A DNA stretch of 64,000 nucleotides from NCBI GenBank assembly GCA_036380355.1, contig DASVEW010000045.1, positions 1 through 64,000 of the forward strand, given 5' to 3'. Under the pieces are notes generated by a model. It was not told the origin of the DNA, made no database searches, and saw only the letters and a list, made by a program, of their open reading frames with translations. The position numbers and the translations under genes are program-made. The DNA is from JACDAN01 sp036380355 (GTDB lineage: Bacteria; Actinomycetota; Thermoleophilia; Gaiellales; Gaiellaceae). Shown piece after piece: positions 41,610 to 48,108 of this stretch (the first letter of the stretch is position 1; each line of letters begins with the position of its first letter).

Positions 41610-41774
41610 GAGGGTTTGGCGCGAATGGTGCTCGTCGCCGGGGTGCGATGGTCGTTCCGAGGCAAGGACGCAGGGAGCGCCCGTATCAGGAGATACGGGC
41701 GCGACTGAGGACGCCGCCTCGGGGCGATCAGCGCGGCCCGGCGGCACAATCGCTATTTCGCCAAACCCTCCTAG
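41606..41774. repeat. Structured hairpin repeat, copy B, inside a 16-bp inverted repeat
   Basis: The core (41636-41743) matches copies A and C: GGGTGCGATGG at one end and CAGCGCGGCCCGGCGGCACAA at the other. Its apical hairpin GCGCCCGTATC-AGGA-GATACGGGCGC is perfect. The lower stem GGTCGTTCCGAGG with CCTCGGGGCGATC has a different sequence from copy C but pairs throughout with G-T wobbles. The whole is enclosed by CTAGGAGGGTTTGGCG and CGCCAAACCCTCCTAG, each containing the stop codon of a convergent gene. It fills the entire gap between those genes and may double as a bidirectional terminator. Confidence 0.85.
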
Positions 41775-42409
41775 TCGCCCACCATCTCCCCGGTGTAGGG
41801 CGGAAGCTCGAGCGCACGCTCGAAGGCCGCTCGGTCGTGCACCGGCTCGCCGTGCGAGATGATCACGTGCTCGAACGGCAGCTCGAGCAGTTCCCTGAGC
41901 GCCGGAAGCACGCGCTTTTCGTGCCAGGGCGTCCCCCACACGACGAGCTCGCCGTCCCGCTCCGTGAGCGCATCCGCGAAGACGAGCGCGCGCTGCTCCG
42001 GGAGCCAGAGTGGCGTCTCGTTCCGGTGGCGTCCGTCGTAGAGGGCCACGAGCCCACCAGGCAGCTTGCTGCCCTCGCCGATCCACTCGAGCTCCGTCTC
42101 CGGCGCTTCGCCGCCGAAGAAGACGTCCGGCCCGAAGGCGCGCGCGCCGTAGCGGTTGACGAAGAAGTCGACGTCGCGGACGTGGTCCGGCTTCAGCACG
42201 ACGACGAAGGTCGGCGGGCGCGCGTCGAGCCGCTCCCAGACCTCGGTCGCATCCTCCGGCGGGGCGAGTGGGTCGAGCAGCCCCACCTCGCCGCCCGACT
42301 CCACACAGGTCGAGGTCACCGGCGGCTCCCAGCTGACGTGGGGCGCCCAGTCCGGATGGTCCACGCGCCAGATCCAGAGGCCGGGCGCGACGTCGCGCAT
42401 CTCGATCAC
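41771..42409 (-). CDS. Metallo-beta-lactamase-fold-like protein with degenerate metal site
   Basis: 212 residues from a GTG overlapping the preceding stop by 4 bases. Strand pattern VTSTCVESGGEVGLLDPLAP, then VVVLKPDHVRDVDFFVNRYG, ALVFADALTERDGELVVWGT and HVIISHGEPVHDRAAFERAL, follows the beta-lactamase fold. The usual THxHxDH is replaced by LKPDHVRDVD, leaving few metal ligands. Hydrolase activity is therefore doubtful. Coupled to the VOC gene upstream. Confidence 0.7.
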   Translation of the reverse strand: MIEMRDVAPGLWIWRVDHPDWAPHVSWEPPVTSTCVESGGEVGLLDPLAPPEDATEVWERLDARPPTFVVVLKPDHVRDVDFFVNRYGARAFGPDVFFGGEAPETELEWIGEGSKLPGGLVALYDGRHRNETPLWLPEQRALVFADALTERDGELVVWGTPWHEKRVLPALRELLELPFEHVIISHGEPVHDRAAFERALELPPYTGEMVGD

Positions 42410-42771
42410 GACGGTTCCTGGTACACGCCCAGGACGTTGCCGCCGGGATCTCGGAACCTCGCGGTGATCTCCGGCGCGTCGCCTCCGATCGGCTGCACGA
42501 TCTCGCCGCCGTTGGCGACGATCGCCTCGACGGACTTCTCGGCGTCGTCGACCATGATGTAGAGCAGGAGGCCGGGGTCGGTCGACGGCGGCCGGCCGGC
42601 GACCCAGGTGCCGCTGACCTCGCCGGTCGTGTCGTCGAACGCGGTCGCGCCGTCGCCCCGCGTGCGAAGCCTCCAGCCGGAGACCGCCTTGTAGAACGCC
42701 GCCGAGCGTTCGCTGTCGGTGGCGGGGATCTCGACGTAACAAATCTTGCCGTCTGCTCGGGTGGGAGGCAT
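42406..42771 (-). CDS. VOC (glyoxalase-fold) family protein
   Basis: 121 residues. CYVEIPATDSERSAAFYKAV at the start, LLYIMVDDAEKSVEAIVANG in the middle and RFRDPGGNVLGVYQEP at the end are the typical VOC pattern with the DPGGN turn. Single-domain, probably a dimer. Starts with ATG (MPPTRADGKIC) preceded by AAGGAGGA. First gene of a unit with the lactamase-fold protein. Confidence 0.88.
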   Translation of the reverse strand: MPPTRADGKICYVEIPATDSERSAAFYKAVSGWRLRTRGDGATAFDDTTGEVSGTWVAGRPPSTDPGLLLYIMVDDAEKSVEAIVANGGEIVQPIGGDAPEITARFRDPGGNVLGVYQEPS

Positions 42772-42814
42772 GGGTCCTCCTTCGTCGTTGCGTGCATTGT
42801 GTGCGCCGGCGCCA

Positions 42815-43057
42815 TCACGCGCCCCGCTGGCTGAACCAGCGCCCGTGCTCGTCGTCGTGGAAGACGACGACGTTCTGGCCGCTCTCGAGGACGACGTCGA
42901 AGTACCGGCGGTTGATCGGCTGCTCCGTCCACCAGCGGTCCAGCACGCGCCACTCCTCGCGGATCAGCTCGACCGTCAGGCGATTGACGAGACGCGGCGC
43001 CCCGTCTGCCCGTGGCTCGACGAGGGCGGGCCGCGGCTCATTGAGAGCCTTCAGCAT
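42815..43057 (-). CDS. DUF6504-like small protein of the mutagenesis cassette
   Basis: 80 residues from ATG (MLKALNEPRPALVEPRADGA). APRLVNRLTVELIREEWRVL, then RWWTEQPINRRYFDVVLESG and VVFHDDEHGRWFSQRGA, resemble the short proteins found beside imuB and dnaE2 in actinobacteria (DUF6504). The family's function is unknown. Genes of this type normally directly follow imuB; here repeat copy C occupies most of the gap. Confidence 0.7.
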   Translation of the reverse strand: MLKALNEPRPALVEPRADGAPRLVNRLTVELIREEWRVLDRWWTEQPINRRYFDVVLESGQNVVVFHDDEHGRWFSQRGA

Positions 43058-43071
43058 GGTGTCCTTCGTTT

Positions 43072-43175
43072 CCAGGGTGCGATGGGTGGTGCGAGGCAAG
43101 GACGCAAGGAGCGTCCGTATCCACAGATACGGACGCGACTGACGACGCGGCATCGCGCCACCCAGCGCGGCCTGG
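43072..43175 (+). repeat. Structured ~105-nt hairpin repeat, copy C
   Basis: CCAGGGTGCGATGGGTGG at the left pairs with CCACCCAGCGCGGCCTGG at the right through a G-G and an A-G mismatch that are also present in copies A and B. The stem continues through TGCGA/TCGCG, opens into an internal loop with GGACGCAAGGA and GACTGACGACGC, and closes with the perfect hairpin GCGTCCGTATC-CACA-GATACGGACGC. It lies between imuB and the DUF6504-like gene, antisense to their transcription relative to copy A's orientation. Confidence 0.85.
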
Positions 43176-43206
43176 CGGCACAAGCGTCACCGTGCTGGAG
43201 GCTCTC

Positions 43207-44391
43207 TTAGCCGTCCCGCGGAACGAACAGCGCGCGCGCTTCGGGGATCCGCGACCACGGTGCGACTTCAACCACGCTTGCCACTGACCCGCTTCCCATC
43301 GAGGCCTTCACTTGGCGCAACCCGTCCTTGAGGCGGGCCTCGAGCTCGGCGCCCTCGGTCTTGACGAGCTCGAGCTGCCGGCCGGTCTCCTCGGTCAGCT
43401 CGACGAGCTCGAGCCGGAGGGCGAGGACCGGCGCGGGCAGGTCGCTGAGCTTCGGGCCGAGCGCGATCCGGATCCGGTCGTGATCGCCGGCGGGGTCGCG
43501 GAAGGTGAGCGTCCGGCGCCAGGACGCTCCGCCGACGAGTCGTGCCGAAAGTGCGACTTTTCGGACAAAGCGGTCGGCACGCTCCGGCCGGTTGACGGCC
43601 TTTTCGGCCAGGCTTGCGAGGGCACGGCGCAGCGTGAGCTCGTTTCCGACCGCCTCGGGGAACTCGAGCTCCTCGACCACCTCGGCGGGCGGGCGGCGGC
43701 CGCGGATACGACCGCGCTTCCCTCCTCTCGCCTGGCCCCAGGCGCTGCGGCCGTCCGGTCCCAGTCGTTCGGCAACGGCAGCGCCCGGGAGCCCGGCAAG
43801 CTGTCCGACACGCTTCACGCCCAGCGCTTCCAGCTCCTCGCGGCGTCGCTCGTCGAGCCCGAGCAGGCGGAGTGGAAGCGGGGCGAGGAAGTCCTCCGTC
43901 TGCTCGTCGGAGACGACGAGCACCTGGCCTGGGCGCGCGACGTTGGCTGCCGCGAGGGCGGCGAAGCGGCGGGCGGCCGCGCCAACGCGCGCGTCCCAGT
44001 GTGAGCCGACCGCGGCGAGGGCGCGCTTCAGCGCCGGCTCGAGGCCGCCGTAGAGGCGTTCCACCCCGCGCGTGTCGAAATAGGCCGTGCCGAGCTGGGC
44101 GGACTCGACGGCGAAGCCGTTGTCCTCGAGCCGGCGAACGATCTCCTCCCAGTCGCGCTCTGCGCCGGCCGGATCGGGCTCGACGAGAACGAGCTTCGGG
44201 CAGGTCGCCAGCGCCTCTCCCATGCGCGTCCCGGGCCGGACGCCGGCCTGGTGAGCGGCGGCGGTGACGGGCCCGACGAGCGGCTCGACGCCCTCGGGCG
44301 GCGCGAGCGCGGCAGGCTCGAGCGCGAGGCTAGGCCGCTTGCGAAGCGCGGCGCGAAGCTCGAATCCGGGGATGGCGAGGCATGCGATCAT
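43207..44391 (-). CDS. imuB: ImuB-like inactive Y-family polymerase homologue
   Basis: 394 residues from MIACLAIPGFELRAALRKRP. The Y-family little-finger and thumb regions are seen in RVGAAARRFAALAAANVARP, LGLDERRREELEALGVKRVG (helix-hairpin-helix) and VVEELEFPEAVGNELTLRRA. The catalytic Asp and the SxDE motif of active Y-polymerases are absent (CLAIPGF and SAQLGTAYFD instead), the hallmark of ImuB, an adaptor that connects DnaE2 to the sliding clamp. No imuA-like gene was seen. It starts immediately behind a double LexA-box promoter. Confidence 0.88.
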   Translation of the reverse strand: MIACLAIPGFELRAALRKRPSLALEPAALAPPEGVEPLVGPVTAAAHQAGVRPGTRMGEALATCPKLVLVEPDPAGAERDWEEIVRRLEDNGFAVESAQLGTAYFDTRGVERLYGGLEPALKRALAAVGSHWDARVGAAARRFAALAAANVARPGQVLVVSDEQTEDFLAPLPLRLLGLDERRREELEALGVKRVGQLAGLPGAAVAERLGPDGRSAWGQARGGKRGRIRGRRPPAEVVEELEFPEAVGNELTLRRALASLAEKAVNRPERADRFVRKVALSARLVGGASWRRTLTFRDPAGDHDRIRIALGPKLSDLPAPVLALRLELVELTEETGRQLELVKTEGAELEARLKDGLRQVKASMGSGSVASVVEVAPWSRIPEARALFVPRDG

Positions 44392-44394
44392 GAC

Positions 44395-44433
44395 CGAACA
44401 CACGTTCTATCACGAACAGGTGTTCGGTGTCAA
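44395..44433 (-). promoter_or_regulatory. SOS promoter of imuB with two LexA boxes
   Basis: On the minus strand TTGACA is followed after 18 bases by TAGAAC. Between them lies a perfect LexA box, CGAACAGGTGTTCG in plus reading (44413-44426). A second box, CGAACACACGTTCT (44395-44408), one base off consensus, covers the -10 and probable transcription start. The imuB ATG is only four bases past the second box, so the transcript is nearly leaderless. Confidence 0.88.
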
Positions 44434-44465
44434 TAGACTTTCCCGAACCGGTGAGGATCTCCACG

Positions 44466-44582
44466 ATGGCAGCCTTGGTCTACGCCGTCCTCTCGGTCGT
44501 GTTCGTCTTGCACGTGCGGATCGGCGAGGACCTCGGCGTCGGGCTCCACCTCAACGACCGCGGCCGCATCACCGTCACCTAG
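44466..44582 (+). CDS. Small protein (38 aa), divergent from imuB
   Basis: ATG with GAGGAT 8 bases upstream. Encodes a hydrophobic helix (AALVYAVLSVVFVLHVRIG) followed by EDLGVGLHLNDRGRITVT. It could be a membrane-tethered small protein. Its start faces the SOS promoter, so it may be part of the damage response, but this is inference. The 3' end overlaps the end of the convergent kinase gene by 4 bases. Confidence 0.5.
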   Translation: MAALVYAVLSVVFVLHVRIGEDLGVGLHLNDRGRITVT

Positions 44583-45100
44583 CCCTTCGCGAACGCGACG
44601 ATCTCGTCCAGGGACGGCTCGTAGCCGTCGGTCGTATCGACTTCGAGGGACGGCACCGGAAGCCTGAGCTGGTCAAAGTCCTCAACTAGCCCCGAGTTGC
44701 CGTGGATCGGTCGCCTTCCGGGCACTTCGGCGGCGCGCCGATCGATGCGCTCCTGCACGACGGCCGAATCGGCACGGCAGTGGACGATTCTGACGTTCGC
44801 CCGATCGAGCAGCGGCCTCAGGCCCGGCTCCCAGAGCGCGTGCTGGAACGCGGCCTCGGCGATGAGCGACACGCCGGCATTGACGAGGTAGCCGAGGACG
44901 CCGAAGAAGATCTCCAGCGTCCGGTATGCCTCCGCATCTCCCGGTGCCGGCCTGTAGTCCGCTAGGCCATGGACAAGGCCCTCCTTGATCTCGTCGCGAC
45001 AGACGGCCGGACACGGAATCGCGCGTGCGAGGCTGTGCGCGAGCGTCGTGGTTCCGGACCCGGGCGGCCCGCTCACCACGACGAGCAGCGGCCGCGGCAC
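44579..45100 (-). CDS. P-loop kinase-like protein with altered Walker A
   Basis: 173 residues, GTG start. The nucleotide-binding loop reads VVVSGPPGSGTTTLAHSLAR, with Thr where the Walker A Lys should be. PAVCRDEIKEGLVHGLADYR, SLIAEAAFQHALWEPGLRPL, IVHCRADSAVVQERIDRRAA and PGRRPIHGNSG resemble small AAA/zeta-toxin-like or chloramphenicol-phosphotransferase-type kinases. With the Lys missing, activity is uncertain. It follows comB by 4 bases. Confidence 0.75.
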   Translation of the reverse strand: MPRPLLVVVSGPPGSGTTTLAHSLARAIPCPAVCRDEIKEGLVHGLADYRPAPGDAEAYRTLEIFFGVLGYLVNAGVSLIAEAAFQHALWEPGLRPLLDRANVRIVHCRADSAVVQERIDRRAAEVPGRRPIHGNSGLVEDFDQLRLPVPSLEVDTTDGYEPSLDEIVAFAKG

Positions 45101-45104
45101 TCCT

Positions 45105-45776
45105 CTACGGGACGATCTCGGCGGCCCTATCCACCATCCGCGAGAAGCGCGGGACGACGTCGATCGTGTTCTCCTGCGCGCAGAACGCGATGTCCTCCTC
45201 GAGGCCTGGCGGGCCGTAGGTTCTCGCCATGATCCCGTCCCACGCCGTCGGGAAGGAGCGCGCCAGGATCGCCGACGCCTTCGCTGCATCCGTGACCTCC
45301 GCGTCCAGCAGATCGACGATCCGTCCGGCGCAGTACGCGTCGTCCAGCGCAAACTGGCCCTGGAAGCCCGCGCACACGATCACGCAGTCGTCCTGCACGG
45401 CCCGCGCCACCGCCGACAGGTTCAGGAGCGAGCCCAGGAACACCTGCTCGCACGCGGCCGCGGCCGCGAGCACCGCGCGCGTCCCGTTCGTCGTCGAGTA
45501 GATCAGCACCCGACCGCGCGGCTCGAGCACCTCCCGCGGCGAGGCTCCGATGTCGAACCCTTCCACCTGCACCGCGTTCCGCTCGCCGCCTAGCAGCCCC
45601 TCCCGCAGCTTGGCCTGCAGCGCCCGCGCGTCCTCGATCTCCCGGCAGCAGTAGACCCGCTCGTAGCCGCTCGCGAGCGCCTGCGAGATCGTCGACGTCG
45701 CCCGCATGACGTCCACCACGACGGCGACGGGCGCCTCCAGCACCTCGTCCGGCGTGAACGCGACATGGACTCGCAC
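45105..45776 (-). CDS. comB: 2-phosphosulfolactate phosphatase (ComB)
   Basis: 223 residues. AVVVDVMRATSTISQALASG near the start, STTNGTRAVLAAAAACEQVF, VIVCAGFQGQFALDDAYCAG and GRIVDLLD are the ComB pattern with the metal-binding Asp residues. The enzyme was defined in coenzyme M synthesis, but homologues are widespread in bacteria with no such cofactor, where the substrate is unclear. ATG start; divergent from the rhomboid gene with 26 bases between starts. Confidence 0.9.
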   Translation of the reverse strand: MRVHVAFTPDEVLEAPVAVVVDVMRATSTISQALASGYERVYCCREIEDARALQAKLREGLLGGERNAVQVEGFDIGASPREVLEPRGRVLIYSTTNGTRAVLAAAAACEQVFLGSLLNLSAVARAVQDDCVIVCAGFQGQFALDDAYCAGRIVDLLDAEVTDAAKASAILARSFPTAWDGIMARTYGPPGLEEDIAFCAQENTIDVVPRFSRMVDRAAEIVP

Positions 45777-45802
45777 GGCCGCACTACGCTACAGCCGCGC
45801 CC

Positions 45803-46660
45803 GTGGCAGCCCAGCAACCGATGTACTGCTACCGCCATCCCGACCGGGAGACCATGGTCACCTGCTCGGAGTGTGGCCGCCCGATCTGCGAGGACTGCAT
45901 GACCTTCGCGCCGGTGGGGATCCGCTGCCCGGACCACTCGGGCGCGCCGCAGGGCACAGCACGCGTCACGCAGGGGATGCGCCGGGCGAGCTTCGAGGGA
46001 ACCGGCGCCGTCGTCACGAAGGCGATCGTCGCGATCAACGTCGGGATCTACCTCATGGAGCTCGCGCTCGGCGGCCAGATCAACGGCACCGGCAACCGGA
46101 TCTACAACGAGGGCGTCCTCTACGGCCCGCTCGTCGCGAACGGGGACTGGTGGCGGCTCTTTACCTCCATGTTCCTCCACTATGGCCCAGTCCACCTCGC
46201 CCTGAACATGCTCGCGCTCTGGTGGTTCGGCGCGGCCGTGGAGCAGGTGCTCGGCCGCGGCCGCTACCTGCTCCTCTACCTCGTCTCGGGCCTGGCCGGA
46301 TCGGCCGGCGCTCTCCTCTTCTCGCCGGAGGCGCTGACGGTCGGCGCGTCCGGCGCGATCTTCGGGATCCTCGGCGCGGCCTTCGTCCTCGAGCGTCAGC
46401 GGACGTACGTGCTCGGCGGCGGCGCTCTGTCGATCATCGTCTTGAACCTCGCCTTCACGTTCTTCATCCCGGGGATCTCGATCGGCGGCCACCTCGGCGG
46501 TCTCGTCGGCGGCGCGCTGGGCGTCCTCGCGCTCTCGCGGTTCGGCCGCGGGCACGCCGTCTACGGCCGGCCCGGGCTTCTGGGCGTCGCCGCGCTGATG
46601 GGCGTCGGCGTCGTCAGCGTGCTGGTCGCGTACTGGCGCGTGCAGGAATACGTCGTGTAG
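45803..46660 (+). CDS. Rhomboid intramembrane protease with N-terminal zinc ribbon
   Basis: 285 residues, GTG start. Residues 8-45 (CYRHPDRETMVTCSECGRPI, CEDCMTFAPVGIRCPDHSG) form a B-box-like zinc site. Six helices follow. The catalytic Ser is in LTVGASGAIFGILGAAFVLE near residue 185 and the His in GISIGGHLGGLVGGALGVLA; LALNMLALWWFGAAVEQVLG holds the H/N of helix 2. Rhomboids cleave membrane proteins within the bilayer. The zinc-ribbon extension is common in actinobacterial homologues. Confidence 0.93.
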   Translation: MAAQQPMYCYRHPDRETMVTCSECGRPICEDCMTFAPVGIRCPDHSGAPQGTARVTQGMRRASFEGTGAVVTKAIVAINVGIYLMELALGGQINGTGNRIYNEGVLYGPLVANGDWWRLFTSMFLHYGPVHLALNMLALWWFGAAVEQVLGRGRYLLLYLVSGLAGSAGALLFSPEALTVGASGAIFGILGAAFVLERQRTYVLGGGALSIIVLNLAFTFFIPGISIGGHLGGLVGGALGVLALSRFGRGHAVYGRPGLLGVAALMGVGVVSVLVAYWRVQEYVV

Positions 46661-46675
46661 GCGAAAATCGCACCC

Positions 46676-47356
46676 GTGGGGAACTGGGAGCGGTGGGCGG
46701 CGGGCACGGGGATCGCGTTCGTCATTTCGTCGGCGATCGCCTTCCTGATCGTCCCCGACCCGCCGACCGCGGACGAAGGCACCGAGTTCATCCTGAACTT
46801 CGTGGCGCTGAACGACGCCGACCTGCTCTGGCAGGCGTTCTTCTTCGGCCTCGGGGCGATGTTCCTCCTCTGGTTCGCCGGCACGCTTGCCGTGGCCCTG
46901 AGACGGGCGCAGGGCGGGGAGCTCGACCGGATTCCCGCCATCGTCGTCGCGTCGGCCGGGGCATCCGTCGCCCTGTTCCTCCTCGGCGTCACCTCGGTTG
47001 GCGCGCTCGCCTCCGGGATCGAGCTGATGGATCAGGGCGTCGCCTACGGCCTCTACCAGCTCGGCAGCTTCGCGTTCGTGATGACGGACTTCCCAGCCGC
47101 GGCCTTCGTGTGGGCCGCGTCGCTCGGGATTGCCCGTTCGGCGCTCATGCCGAGGTCGGTGGGCTACGTGGGAGGCATCGTGGGGCTGCTGCTCGTCGTC
47201 AACGCGGGCGGCCGGCTGCTCGCCGACCGCGCCGAATTCGCCCCGGGCGGCACGGTGAACACGATCGCCTTCACGTTCTTCCTCTTCTGGGTGCTCGTGA
47301 CGAGCATCTTCCTGATGCAGCGTGTGCCTGCCGCGCGTCGCATGCCCGAGTCGTAG
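46676..47356 (+). CDS. Six-helix membrane protein (226 aa), unknown
   Basis: GTG start (GNWERWAAGTGIAFVISSAI). About six hydrophobic segments can be counted, including LLWQAFFFGLGAMFLLWFAG, IVVASAGASVALFLLGVTSV and TIAFTFFLFWVLVTSIFLMQ. No charged motif inside the membrane suggests a transporter family. Fifteen bases after the rhomboid stop, so likely in the same transcript. Such short proteins are frequent in Thermoleophilia, none characterised to my knowledge. Confidence 0.75.
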   Translation: MGNWERWAAGTGIAFVISSAIAFLIVPDPPTADEGTEFILNFVALNDADLLWQAFFFGLGAMFLLWFAGTLAVALRRAQGGELDRIPAIVVASAGASVALFLLGVTSVGALASGIELMDQGVAYGLYQLGSFAFVMTDFPAAAFVWAASLGIARSALMPRSVGYVGGIVGLLLVVNAGGRLLADRAEFAPGGTVNTIAFTFFLFWVLVTSIFLMQRVPAARRMPES

Positions 47357-47681
47357 CGCGGCCGTTACCGCAGTCGCCGCGCTGCTCCTGTCCGGCTGCC
47401 TCGGCGGCCGCGAGGAGAGCGAGGGCTGGACCGTGGAGCAGGCGGAGGCGGTCACGGAGGTCCGCGGCCTCCTTGTTCGTGTTGCCGGCTGCCGTGGACT
47501 GAGTCGAGGCGAGCGGGACGGCGAGGCGCTTCGCTACAGACGGTTCGCGTGCAGCGCCGGCGCGCGGTCATCCGGTGACCGGTTCGAGACCGTCGCGGTC
47601 CTGTACGAGATCGTGGTCCGGGACGACTCGACCTACAAGCTCGAAGCCGTGCGATTCGTCGGCGGGCCGGGAATCCCGTAG
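47322..47681 (+). CDS. Small lipoprotein (119 aa)
   Basis: GTG start. The signal peptide AAVTAVAALLLSGC ends in a lipobox (LLSGC) at residue 26, so it should be lipidated and processed by LspA. The rest is a short soluble domain (GWTVEQAEAVTEVRGLLVRV, RYRRFACSAG, FETVAVLYEIVVRDDSTYKL) of unknown type. Overlaps the preceding membrane-protein gene by 35 bases. Confidence 0.75.
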   Translation: MCLPRVACPSRSAAVTAVAALLLSGCLGGREESEGWTVEQAEAVTEVRGLLVRVAGCRGLSRGERDGEALRYRRFACSAGARSSGDRFETVAVLYEIVVRDDSTYKLEAVRFVGGPGIP

Positions 47682-47685
47682 CCGT

Positions 47686-47991
47686 CTACCCGGTGCCGGC
47701 GATCAGCTCGGCGAGGAGGAACGCAACGGCGACGACCAGCGGCAGGAAGGCCGCGAACACGGTCAGCGCACGCTCCCGGCCGCGAGCGACTGCAACCAGC
47801 GCGGTGACGCCGCCCGCCAGCCCGCAGACGAAGCCGAGCGCTATCCCTCTCGGAACGAGAGCTCCCACGAACACGAGCGGGAAGAAGGCCGCGGCGAGCC
47901 CGACGGCCCACCAGCCGAGATCCGTTGTCGGCAGGATGGTGATTCGGGGTCGGTGCGACCGTGATCCCGGGTGCTCAGCCCTAACGCTCAT
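47686..47991 (-). CDS. Three-helix membrane protein (101 aa), unknown
   Basis: A basic N-terminus (MSVRAEHPGSRSHRPRI) precedes three membrane segments: LGWWAVGLAAAFFPLVFVGA, IALGFVCGLAGGVTALVAVA and ALTVFAAFLPLVVAVAFLLA. AAGGAGGT lies just upstream of the start region. Convergent with the lipoprotein gene, separated by 4 bases. No family recognised. Confidence 0.75.
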   Translation of the reverse strand: MSVRAEHPGSRSHRPRITILPTTDLGWWAVGLAAAFFPLVFVGALVPRGIALGFVCGLAGGVTALVAVARGRERALTVFAAFLPLVVAVAFLLAELIAGTG

Positions 47992-48108
47992 CTCTTCACC
48001 TCCTTTCCACGTCGAGCCTCACACAGGAGCGATTCGCACGCATCGGGGAGTCCACGGCACGCATGGCGGGCTTCTACGCAAGAACCAGGAGCCCAAGAGC
48101 ACGCGTTC

